This document shows positions 1-6,356 of a stretch of DNA of 8,744 nt, piece by piece (the first letter of the stretch is position 1; every line of letters starts with the position of its first letter). The notes under the pieces were generated by a model, which was not told the origin of the DNA, did no database searches, and worked only from the letters and a program-made list of their open reading frames with translations. The DNA is from Bacillota bacterium (GTDB lineage: Bacteria; Bacillota; Sulfobacillia; RBS10-35; JAJYVN01): NCBI GenBank assembly GCA_021791995.1, contig JAJYVN010000124.1, forward strand, positions 1 to 8,744. The letters are read 5' to 3'. Position numbers and translations under genes: made by a program.

Positions 1-4
1 GATC

Positions 5-35
5 TTCGCCCCTTTCGGCCTGGGATTCGCCCCTT
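5..35. repeat. 10-base direct repeat TTCGCCCCTT
   Basis: The sequence TTCGCCCCTT occurs at 5-14 and again at 26-35, exactly 21 bases apart, or about two helical turns. On the minus strand, the direction of the cdaR transcript, it reads AAGGGGCGAA twice. It could be part of a structured leader, a protein-binding site, or chance in GC-rich sequence. Confidence 0.4.
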
Positions 36-44
36 CCAGGGCGA
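27..44. other. Short hairpin downstream of cdaR
   Basis: TCGCCC at 27-32 and GGGCGA at 39-44 form a perfect 6-bp stem with a 6-base loop. No T-run follows on either strand, so it does not look like a standard intrinsic terminator. It overlaps the second copy of the direct repeat. Its role is unknown. Confidence 0.3.
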
Positions 45-82
45 GGCAACGGAACCGCGCATACCCGCCCGATGATCCCACC

Positions 83-1069
83 TCATGGCGGCGCAGCGCC
101 ACCCAACGCAGAGGAAGCGCTTGACGCGCTGGACGACGCGGGCACGTGGACGATGGGAACGGTGACGCTCACACTCGACGGCTGCAAAGCCTGGACACCG
201 GTTGGCTCCAGGAGAGTGATGGTCTCCGTGATCGTCTTGGTGGCACCCGCCACATTCAGAGGCTCGGTCTGAATCGAAGTCAGTCCAGTAAGCACCCCGC
301 TCGGGGCGAGCACCGTAACCACGGCGGGTTGGGATGTTGGCTGACCCACCTCGTAACCAACACCTGGCTGGCCGGTGGTTTGCACCACAACCGGGAGTGT
401 CTCGTCCGGAACCGTCTGAACGATATCGGCAATCACCCGGACGGTGGGTGGCGTGAGGGTTACATTGCTCACGGGTTGAGCCGAGGCGTTGACCGCCTCG
501 AGGGAACTCTGCACGTCCACGGACGAGTCTGCACCCGCAAGCTTGATCGTGGCCACTACGGATGCGACCGCATCCACCGCTGACTGCGGTCCGGACAGCA
601 CCACCTCGCTGGGCGTCGCCGCCGTGTTCTTCACCCCGTATCCAGGGGCCGCGGAACCGGTCGTCTCAACCGTGACAGGAGTCTCTTGAGCGACAATCGG
701 TTCTGTAACGACTTGGACCGCCTTCGGACTGACCGACGTCAGCGTCAAGCCACTCGGAATACTCACCGTCACCACGTATTCTGCCGGACCAGACTTGGCA
801 CCGCTCAGATTGACCGCCGCCGTCACTAGGTCAAGATTGAGGCCGTCAACCGTCGCTTTCGGCCCACTCACCGTCACCGCAACATGACTCGGCGCGATGC
901 TGTCTTCCCAAAGGCTCGATGGCAATCCGATGGTCTCCACGGGCACATTGGGGATGGTCGTGTTCAGTGTTCCATTCCCCTGTCCCGTTACCTGTAGGTA
1001 GATGATCAGCGCCAGGGCGATCGACAGCGCCCACACGAACCACCGATTGGCCAAAAGCCTATCCCACAC
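83..1069 (-). CDS. cdaR: CdaR (YbbR-domain) regulator of the diadenylate cyclase CdaA
   Basis: This 328-residue protein is a membrane-anchored regulator of the c-di-AMP synthase CdaA. One N-terminal transmembrane helix (about residues 11-27) follows a short basic start, and the rest should lie outside the membrane. Three YbbR-type repeats can be seen, at roughly 40-125, 130-217 and 222-308. Each opens with a VPVET/TPVTVET/LPVVVQT-like strand and carries P-G-Y or SGP-type turns. The B. subtilis protein has four repeats and is longer (about 480 residues), so this is a shorter form. The tail (310-328) is a low-complexity Ser/Ala stretch. The start is GTG at 1069, preceded by GAGGGGG at 1077-1083 with a 7-base gap. 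The first 11 bases overlap the end of cdaA, which fits translational coupling and the known CdaA-CdaR partnership. The family call is strong from the repeats plus the neighbour. Confidence 0.93.
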   Translation of the reverse strand: MWDRLLANRWFVWALSIALALIIYLQVTGQGNGTLNTTIPNVPVETIGLPSSLWEDSIAPSHVAVTVSGPKATVDGLNLDLVTAAVNLSGAKSGPAEYVVTVSIPSGLTLTSVSPKAVQVVTEPIVAQETPVTVETTGSAAPGYGVKNTAATPSEVVLSGPQSAVDAVASVVATIKLAGADSSVDVQSSLEAVNASAQPVSNVTLTPPTVRVIADIVQTVPDETLPVVVQTTGQPGVGYEVGQPTSQPAVVTVLAPSGVLTGLTSIQTEPLNVAGATKTITETITLLEPTGVQALQPSSVSVTVPIVHVPASSSASSASSALGGAAPP

Positions 1070-1880
1070 GGCCGGTCCCCCTCAGCGGGAATCGTGCGAC
1101 CGGGCTTGGGGGCTGCAGCATCTCCTCCAACATCTCAACAAGGGTCTTGTCGTCCACCCCCCGGATCAATTTACCGTCCCGGGCCAGCGAAACCTGGCCC
1201 GTCTCCTCAGAGACCACCAAGGCAACTGCGTCACTCTGTTCGGTAATACCGATGGCCGCCCGGTGCCGACCGCCCATCTCCGCATCCACCGACCGGGCCT
1301 CGACCAGCGGAAGGAAGCACCCCGCCGCAAGCACACGCCCCCCGCGCACAATCACCGCTCCATCGTGCAAGGGAGTGTTGGGGATGAAGATGTTGATGAG
1401 GAATTCGGAGGAAACGATACCGTCAATTCGGATACCCGTTTCCACAATGTCCGAAAGGCCCACCTCACGCTCCAGCACGATCAAGGCACCAACACGGTTG
1501 CGCGCCAGCCGTGTGCAGGCCTTCTGCAATTGCTCAGCCAACTGCGTCACGTTCGATGGCTCCTCATCGCCCGGACGGATGAAGAAGCGCCCGCGACCGA
1601 CCTGCTCCAGTGCCCGCCGCAACTCCGGCTGAAAGACAATGGGCAATGCTACCACCAGGGCGACCTCCACCTTTTGCAAGATCCAGGATGTCGCCTGCAA
1701 CTGCAGCCTCGTGGCGACAAAAGCCGCCAAGAAGAGGAGAACTAAACCATTGATCAACGCAACAGCACGAGTGCCACGAATGAAACGGAACAGCAAAGAG
1801 ATGAGGTACGCCACAATCGCGACGTCCATCACGGCGCGCATGTCATCAAAGGCCCGGGTCCAAGTCAGGTGGAGCGGCAA
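1059..1880 (-). CDS. cdaA: Diadenylate cyclase CdaA (c-di-AMP synthase, membrane type)
   Basis: The protein condenses two ATP molecules into cyclic di-AMP at the membrane. It has three predicted transmembrane helices (about residues 18-34, 39-59 and 63-83), followed by the linker FQPELRRALEQ and the DisA_N (DAC) catalytic domain. The hallmark motifs are LHDGAV (DGA at 173-175) and GGRHRAA (RHR at 205-207), so the active site looks intact. The frame is open far upstream into rex. I chose TTG at 1880 because it has a GGGGG stretch 7 bases upstream and gives 273 residues, the length of B. subtilis CdaA. Alternatives are GTG at 1901 (280 residues, AGGGA upstream) and ATG at 1841 (260 residues, no clear ribosome site). 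The stop overlaps cdaR by 11 bases, and rex ends 47 bases upstream. The function call is very secure; the start is less so. Confidence 0.95.
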   Translation of the reverse strand: MPLHLTWTRAFDDMRAVMDVAIVAYLISLLFRFIRGTRAVALINGLVLLFLAAFVATRLQLQATSWILQKVEVALVVALPIVFQPELRRALEQVGRGRFFIRPGDEEPSNVTQLAEQLQKACTRLARNRVGALIVLEREVGLSDIVETGIRIDGIVSSEFLINIFIPNTPLHDGAVIVRGGRVLAAGCFLPLVEARSVDAEMGGRHRAAIGITEQSDAVALVVSEETGQVSLARDGKLIRGVDDKTLVEMLEEMLQPPSPVARFPLRGTGRVG

Positions 1881-1927
1881 CGCGACACCCCCAAGGCCCA
1901 CCCCGCCGTCCCTGCACACCCCAGAAA

Positions 1928-2611
1928 CTACACCGGATCCGGTTCGCGCACGTAATATGCCAGAGCCTCGAGTTCCATAGCCAGATCCACATTGTGGACC
2001 CGCACCCCATCCGCCAAGGACAAACGGAGCGGCGCAAAGTTCAACAACGCGTCGCACCCTGCCTGAACCAGGATTTCGGCAACCTCCTGCGCAACGCGGG
2101 CCGGAACTGCGATAATCGCCAGCCGGATCCTCAAGCGCTGAACGCAGTCCGCCACGAGCGCCATTGGCTGCACCACGCAACCTCCCAGCCGCTGACCGAT
2201 CTTGGCTGGATCCACATCGAAGATCGCGACGATGCGGGGCTGCTGTCTGCGGCTCTCGTTGTATCGGGCCAGGGCCGTTCCGAGGTGGCCCGCACCCACC
2301 AGACCGACTGCCACCTCGCGCTCCAACCCCAACACATCACGAATCGTTGTACGGAGCGCATCGGTACGATACCCAACGCCGCGCGTGCCAAAACCACCGA
2401 GCATGGCCAAGTCCTTACGAATCTGCTCCGAGGTAAGGCCCGTGGAACGAGCGAGATCTGCCGAAGATACAACCTCAACACCCGCCGCGGACATCTCGTT
2501 CAGCGCCCGGAGATAGACCGGCATACGCTTTACCGTCAACGCCGACAGATGGCGCACCCTTTCGTTCACCGTACGGCTCGAAGCCACCTGCTGGTCGGCG
2601 GACTCAGACAA
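1928..2611 (-). CDS. rex: Redox-sensing transcriptional repressor Rex
   Basis: Rex binds operator DNA when the NADH/NAD+ ratio is low and lets go when NADH binds, controlling fermentation and respiration genes. The 227-residue protein has an N-terminal winged-helix domain (about 20-85) with the family signature around QIRKDLAMLGGFGTRGVGY (63-81). A Rossmann NAD(H)-binding domain follows with GAGHLG at 106-111, FDVDPAKIG at 131-139, and the conserved NFAPLRL, VHNVDL and LEALAYY segments near the C-terminus. Family length is typically 205-230. The listed start is TTG at 2611. It overlaps the upstream synthase by 8 bases, with GAGGAG 13 bases upstream, which is rather far. In-frame GTG codons at 2587, 2569 and 2557 are alternatives. 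I found no convincing full Rex operator in the window, so autoregulation is not shown. Confidence 0.95.
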   Translation of the reverse strand: MSESADQQVASSRTVNERVRHLSALTVKRMPVYLRALNEMSAAGVEVVSSADLARSTGLTSEQIRKDLAMLGGFGTRGVGYRTDALRTTIRDVLGLEREVAVGLVGAGHLGTALARYNESRRQQPRIVAIFDVDPAKIGQRLGGCVVQPMALVADCVQRLRIRLAIIAVPARVAQEVAEILVQAGCDALLNFAPLRLSLADGVRVHNVDLAMELEALAYYVREPDPV

Positions 2612-3671
2612 CGCGCCGGACCAACTCCTCGGAGAGTGTGCTCAAAGCGTTGCGATAAGCGTTCGGCGGCAGAGTAGCCAGTGATTGCTGAGCACTGCGT
2701 GCCAACCCCAACGCCTTTTCCTGTGCATAGTCCAGTCCGTCGCTCCTTCGCACCAACTCCTGCACCAGACGCACCGCGTTGGCGTCGAGGGGCTTGTGCG
2801 CGAGGATCTGGCGCAGGGGATCTCCACTGCTCCCCGCCAGCGCCCGAAGAACAGGCAGGGTGTATACACCGGAGCGCAGATCGGAACCGGTGGGCTTGCC
2901 CAACACTGCCTCGTCCGCAACAAGATCCAAGATGTCGTCCACCACCTGAAAGCAGGTACCCATGTGAGTGCCAAACGCGGCCAGTGCCTGCTCCACCGCC
3001 GGGCTACTCCCTGCGGCTCGCGCACCCATGCGGCAGCACTCCCCGATGAAGTGCCCTGTCTTGGCATGTACACGCACAAAATAGGCGTCCTCCGTAGTCT
3101 CCACGTCCCACTGGGCCTGCAACTCGGCAATCTCGCCAGCGCACATGCGTGCGACCACATCGGACATGATGCGCACGATGCCTGGGGTGCTGTACTGTGC
3201 CAGCACCGAGAAGGCACGTGCAAAGAGGTGGTCACCGAACAAGACAGCCACCGGAACACCCCAACGCGCATGAATCGTCGGAACGCCCCTCCGACGCACC
3301 GACTCGTCCACCAAGTCATCATGCACCAAAGTGGCCATGTGAATCAGTTCACAGGCGGCCGCCACAGGCGTAAGCTGGTCCACATGCCCACCGGTGGCCT
3401 GCCCGCTCAAAAGCACCAGTGCGGGCCGCAAACGCTTGCCCCCGCCATTGAGCAGGTGCAGCCCGAGTTCCTGCATCAGGGGGTCCTCGTCCGCGAGTTG
3501 TTCGCGGAGGAATTGCTCCGTCACCAAGAGATCGGATCGCACAGTGGCGAACGGGTCCGCTCCCCCCGCGGTAACGGATTGCCCCAAAACAGCCACCGCT
3601 TCACCCCACACTGAAGATAGATCCCCCTCTGAAGGGCGCTCCTGCGAGGTTACACCACGCGGAAGGTCCAT
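2604..3671 (-). CDS. Long-chain trans-polyprenyl diphosphate synthase (HepT/IspB-like)
   Basis: This isoprenyl chain-elongating enzyme adds IPP units to an allylic diphosphate, giving a long chain for menaquinone or a related lipid. It carries GGGKRLRP (from residue 76), the first Asp-rich motif DDLVD (118-122) followed by RRRG (126-129), the lysine of HAKTGHF (204), the second Asp-rich motif DDILD (245-249) and GKPTGSDL (from 258). Residues 4 and 5 positions before the first Asp motif are Thr and Ala, not aromatic, which in this family goes with long products. The sequence recalls HepT, the large subunit of Bacillus heptaprenyl diphosphate synthase, but no small HepS partner or menG is adjacent. 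The start is ATG at 3671 (355 residues) with GAGGGAG just upstream. GTG at 3611 (335 residues) and ATG at 3791 (395 residues) are possible, since the frame is open upstream. The end overlaps rex by 8 bases. Confidence 0.9.
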   Translation of the reverse strand: MDLPRGVTSQERPSEGDLSSVWGEAVAVLGQSVTAGGADPFATVRSDLLVTEQFLREQLADEDPLMQELGLHLLNGGGKRLRPALVLLSGQATGGHVDQLTPVAAACELIHMATLVHDDLVDESVRRRGVPTIHARWGVPVAVLFGDHLFARAFSVLAQYSTPGIVRIMSDVVARMCAGEIAELQAQWDVETTEDAYFVRVHAKTGHFIGECCRMGARAAGSSPAVEQALAAFGTHMGTCFQVVDDILDLVADEAVLGKPTGSDLRSGVYTLPVLRALAGSSGDPLRQILAHKPLDANAVRLVQELVRRSDGLDYAQEKALGLARSAQQSLATLPPNAYRNALSTLSEELVRRVV

Positions 3672-3805
3672 CACTCCCTCGCTATCCTCGCCGAAAGCAG
3701 CCCTGCGCGCAAGTCGTATCTCCCCGACCTCCACCACCCAGGTACCGCGATACTTTGTCCCATCCAGCGCGTTCCCCGCCGCACGCATCATCCAATTCCG
3801 TGGAT
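3672..3805 (-). other. Gap between yvcK and the polyprenyl synthase, open in the synthase frame
   Basis: About 134 bases separate the yvcK stop from the preferred synthase start, the largest gap in an otherwise packed cluster. The synthase frame continues open through it. ATG ATG at 3791/3788, 14 bases after the yvcK stop, would add 40 residues beginning MMRAAGNALDG, including KYRGTWVVEVGEIRLARR. I do not recognise this segment, and the homologous part of the synthase begins later. No clear Shine-Dalgarno sequence precedes 3791, whereas GAGGGAG at 3674-3680 precedes 3671. It may be an N-terminal extension, an untranslated spacer or an internal promoter region. Confidence 0.4.
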
Positions 3806-5320
3806 TCAGCCGTGGGATGCTGGCCCGTCCAAGGACCCGTCCCGCGCGGCCTGGCGAATACGCCCCTGCAAAAGATAGTAGTCGACCACGGAACGGGCAT
3901 CGGGAGGACCCATGGTCCGCACCGCCTCTTCCAAGACCGCAGCAGCCAGACGGTCGGGGTCGTGCCGAATCAGACCATCGGTCGTGGCCACCTCCCTTGG
4001 CAGGACTCGTACGCCCATCGCGCCGAGTCGATCCGCATCCACCCGCACCACCTGAGCCCCGTGCTCGTGATAGGAGACGAGTCGCTCCGGATCCAGCGAT
4101 CCGACGTGAACCAGCACCACATCCACCACGGGGCCAGCGTGTGCCCGCACCGCCGCCAAATGGTCGGCGGCGGTGTACCCCGTGGTCTCGCCCGGTTGCG
4201 TCATGACGTTGACCACAAAGACGCGGAGACCACCACACTCCTGCAGTGCCCGTGCAATCTCGGGCAGCAGGAGGTTGGGCAGGATGCTCGTATAGAGGCT
4301 CCCTGGTCCCATCACCACCACATCGGCTTGGCGAATAGCTTCCACCGCCGCCGGCAGGGCTTGTGCATCTTCCGGCTCGAGCCGCAGCCGGGCAATCCGG
4401 CGGTTGGCCGCGGTGATCGCCGTCTCCCCGCGGACGGTGGACCCGTCCTCCATCTCGGCCACCAGGCGAAGGTTTACAGTCGTGGAGGGCAACACCCGCC
4501 CGCGCACCGCCAAGATTCGACTTGCGACATCAACCGCTTCCACAAAATCCCCGGTGACTTCCGTCAACCCGCCGAGGAGGACATTGCCCACGGCATGTCC
4601 CGCAAGACTTCCTCGCTGAAAACGGTGTTGGAACACCTGCTCCATCAGGGGTTCTGTATCCGCTAGCGCCAGAAGACAATTGCGTATATCCCCCGGCGGC
4701 AGGATCCCCAACTCGCCGCGCAGCTGGCCCGAGCTACCACCATCATCACCCACGGTCACAATCGCGGTCACATTGGTGCTGTATCGCTTCAGGCCTCGCA
4801 GGAGCACGGGCAACCCTGTTCCGCCCCCGATCGCCACGACGCGGAGGCCACGGCCACGGTGTCGGCGCCAGAACAGGGCTTGCCCCAGGTTCTCACTGGC
4901 GAACGGAGCTAGCGCATCAACAATCGAAAGCACTGCACCGCGCAGTGCAACAATTCCAGAGGCCACACCGAGGACCAGAAAAAGCGCCGCCAGCGCACCG
5001 CGCGGCACTGTTGTTCCGGCGGGTCGCCGCAGGGCCCGCGCTAAGGCCGAGCCGAGGACTGGTACCGTTCCGGGGCTCAGGCTGAAGGCAACCCCCATAC
5101 CGACCAAGAGAACCGCCAACGCGAAGAGCACCAGCCATCGCTTCACACGCAGGCCAGGATACAGCCACCGGATAAAGCGCCAGGGCAAAGCGCCGCCGGG
5201 CAGGCTCGTCAGACTCCTCGTGCGCTTGTGCACCTTCGCCCTACTCACAGCGCGCGCTCCCATTCCAAGAAGGGCGCCGTACGACGGAAAGCCGAGGGAG
5301 GCGCAACCAACGCCCGGCAA
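3806..5320 (-). CDS. yvcK: YvcK/GlmR family UDP-sugar-binding factor with N-terminal membrane anchor
   Basis: YvcK (GlmR in B. subtilis, UPF0052/CofD-like fold) binds UDP-sugars such as UDP-GlcNAc, is needed for cell shape on gluconeogenic carbon sources, and stimulates the amino-sugar enzyme GlmS. The core shows GGGTGLP (165-171), TVGDDGGSSG (189-198), PPGDIRN (208-214), GHAVGN (241-246), MGPGSLYTSILPNLL (from 337) and NVMTQPGET (371-379). Ahead of it lie about 150 extra residues, including RWLYPGLRVKRW and two predicted transmembrane helices (about 62-81 and 109-130). The core should therefore be tethered to the membrane, unlike the soluble roughly 320-residue B. subtilis protein. About 30 residues also extend past the usual C-terminus. 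The start is TTG at 5320, one base after the rapZ stop, with GGAGG at 5330-5334 and a 9-base gap, giving 504 residues. GTG at 5233 (475 residues) is the main alternative. whiA does not follow. Confidence 0.93.
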   Translation of the reverse strand: MPGVGCASLGFPSYGALLGMGARAVSRAKVHKRTRSLTSLPGGALPWRFIRWLYPGLRVKRWLVLFALAVLLVGMGVAFSLSPGTVPVLGSALARALRRPAGTTVPRGALAALFLVLGVASGIVALRGAVLSIVDALAPFASENLGQALFWRRHRGRGLRVVAIGGGTGLPVLLRGLKRYSTNVTAIVTVGDDGGSSGQLRGELGILPPGDIRNCLLALADTEPLMEQVFQHRFQRGSLAGHAVGNVLLGGLTEVTGDFVEAVDVASRILAVRGRVLPSTTVNLRLVAEMEDGSTVRGETAITAANRRIARLRLEPEDAQALPAAVEAIRQADVVVMGPGSLYTSILPNLLLPEIARALQECGGLRVFVVNVMTQPGETTGYTAADHLAAVRAHAGPVVDVVLVHVGSLDPERLVSYHEHGAQVVRVDADRLGAMGVRVLPREVATTDGLIRHDPDRLAAAVLEEAVRTMGPPDARSVVDYYLLQGRIRQAARDGSLDGPASHG

Positions 5321-5334
5321 CTCACTGATCCTCC
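5318..5334 (-). promoter_or_regulatory. Ribosome binding site and TTG start of yvcK inside the rapZ end
   Basis: GGAGG lies at 5330-5334, nine bases before a TTG at 5318-5320. The rapZ TGA stop (5322-5324) sits between them, giving a TGA-G-TTG junction. This decides the yvcK start against the longer in-frame TTG at 5350, which lies inside rapZ. It points to stop-start translational coupling of the two genes. Confidence 0.6.
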
Positions 5335-6218
5335 GTCCCTTCCGTTGCAACCGATTCGTCCGCGCGATCGCAGTCCCGATGAACGATGGTTACCGCCCGG
5401 CCTTCTGCGCCCAAGTGCTCGGCCAAACGCTCCCCCACCACGACGGAGCGATGCCGCCCCCCGGTGCACCCCAGGGCAATGACCAACTGCGCCTTTCCTT
5501 CCTTCTCATACTGCGGGACCAGATAGTCCACAAAGGGGAAGAGCAACTCAAAAAACCGCATCGTGACGGGCCACCCGAGAATGTACTCCGCCACTTCCCG
5601 GTCACGACCACTATGCCGACCAAGATCCGGAACGTAATACGGGTTGGGCAGGAACCGAACGTCCAAAACAAGGTCCGCGTCGCTCGGTAACCCATGCTTG
5701 AACCCAAAGGAAACAATGTGAACGCGCATCCGCGCGCCGTCGTCCTGCGTGAAGGTTCGCCGCAATTCCTCCCGCAGCTCCGCAGGCCGGAGCAGGCTGG
5801 TGTCCAAAATCCGTGTTGCGATCCCCCGCAGGGGACCGAGAAGTTGCCGCTCCTCCGTAATGCCGTCAATCACCCGGCGAGAACGAGCCAGTGGGTGCTC
5901 GCGACGGGATTGTTTATATCTCCGAACGAGAACCTCATCGCTAGCCTCCAGGAACAATACGCGGAAAGGGATTCCGCGCGCCTCCAGTTCCGACAAAGCC
6001 GACTGCGCCGTGGCGAAAAACCCGCGCTCCCGAATATCGAGAACTAATGCTGCCCGGCTCACATGCCCGCTGGTACGGCAGAGATCCGCAAACGTGGGAA
6101 TCAGGGTTGCGGGCAGATTGTCCACAACATAGAAGCCAAGGTCCTCAAGGACGCGCGAAGCCTCGGTCTTGCCGGCACCCGAGAGGCCAGTGACGATCAC
6201 CAACTGCAGATCGCTCAA
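5322..6218 (-). CDS. rapZ: RapZ/YvcJ nucleotide-binding protein
   Basis: This protein is the RapZ (YvcJ) P-loop nucleotide-binding protein. In E. coli it delivers the small RNA GlmZ to RNase E and so tunes GlmS. In B. subtilis YvcJ hydrolyses GTP and its role is less clear. The 298-residue protein has a Walker A motif GLSGAGKT at 11-18, the conserved VVDNLP at 31-36, a DIRERGFF segment near 61, and the C-terminal signature FGFKHGLP (171-178), DVRFLPNP (186-193) and GCTGGRHRSV (250-259). The end is acidic (ADESVATEGTEDQ) and lacks the basic C-terminal cluster that E. coli RapZ uses to bind RNA, so RNA delivery by that route is doubtful here. The start is TTG at 6218, preceded by a G-rich stretch. 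It is the first gene of the minus-strand cluster, and the stop nearly touches the yvcK start. No murB is seen upstream. Confidence 0.95.
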   Translation of the reverse strand: MSDLQLVIVTGLSGAGKTEASRVLEDLGFYVVDNLPATLIPTFADLCRTSGHVSRAALVLDIRERGFFATAQSALSELEARGIPFRVLFLEASDEVLVRRYKQSRREHPLARSRRVIDGITEERQLLGPLRGIATRILDTSLLRPAELREELRRTFTQDDGARMRVHIVSFGFKHGLPSDADLVLDVRFLPNPYYVPDLGRHSGRDREVAEYILGWPVTMRFFELLFPFVDYLVPQYEKEGKAQLVIALGCTGGRHRSVVVGERLAEHLGAEGRAVTIVHRDCDRADESVATEGTEDQ

Positions 6219-6356
6219 CGCCTGCCGCCCCCCACGCTCCCGGCTCGATCACACAAAGAATACCACGCCAGCCGATCCACTGCCGCCAGTAGCCTTTCAG
6301 AGCAATCTGTGGGATCATGGTATCGAGATGCGCCGATGCGGGGGAGGCATCGCCAC
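6219..6356. other. Divergent intergenic region between rapZ and the small membrane-protein gene
   Basis: These 138 bases separate two divergent transcription units and should hold promoters for both. A possible minus-strand extended -10 element is listed separately. No convincing plus-strand promoter was found: TGGTATCGA near 6319 looks like an extended -10 but matches poorly and lacks a -35. A weak interrupted inverted repeat, GATCCAC at 6274-6280 with GTGGGATC at 6309-6316, is present. Confidence 0.5.
6257..6286 (-). promoter_or_regulatory. Possible promoter for the rapZ operon
   Basis: On the minus strand TATTCT (6257-6262) is preceded by TGG, forming an extended -10 (TGnTATTCT). A weak -35 candidate GCGGCA (6281-6286) lies 18 bases further up. 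Transcription would begin about 30 bases before the rapZ TTG. The -10 matches consensus at four of six positions and the -35 at three, so the call rests mainly on the TGn extension and position. Confidence 0.3.

Larger units (their letters stand above)
1..82. other. Region downstream of cdaR, no gene recognised
   Basis: This short stretch lies past the cdaR stop codon and reaches the window edge. In many Firmicutes glmM follows cdaA-cdaR, but no GlmM start (typically beginning like MGRLFGTDG) can be read here. On the minus strand a frame opening at an ATG near 63 stays open to the edge and would give a very basic peptide, but nothing supports it as a gene. The stretch contains a 10-base direct repeat and a 6-bp hairpin, listed separately. 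It may be a spacer or the leader of the next gene. Confidence 0.4.

Noticed and set aside
1..50. Glycine-riboswitch-like GAAAGGGGCGAA on the minus strand
   Set aside because: The flanking conserved helices and CUCUCAGG-type segments of the glycine aptamer are not seen in the available sequence.
1881..2180. Upstream extension of the cdaA frame to 2180
   Set aside because: The extension overlaps rex in another frame, has shadow-like Gly/Arg composition, and would make CdaA 100 residues longer than the family.
2685..3614. 309-codon plus-strand frame opposite the polyprenyl synthase
   Set aside because: It is antisense to a gene with all catalytic motifs, and has no recognisable domain or ribosome site.
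3806..4238. Upstream extension of the synthase frame to 4238
   Set aside because: It lies within the yvcK coding region in another frame and shows shadow-like Arg/Gly/Ser-rich composition.
3755..5690. Long plus-strand open frames (3755-4666, 4680-5690) opposite yvcK and rapZ
   Set aside because: They lie antisense to well-supported genes, have Arg/Pro/His-rich compositions with no motifs, and arise readily in GC-rich DNA.
6240..6262. Possible Rex operator near TTTGTGTGATC (minus strand)
   Set aside because: Only one TTGTG half-site is present with no matching inverted half at the right distance.
6063..6335. N-terminal extension of the small membrane-protein frame
   Set aside because: It overlaps the start of rapZ on the other strand and the intergenic region; the strong ribosome site at 6340-6347 supports a start at 6357.
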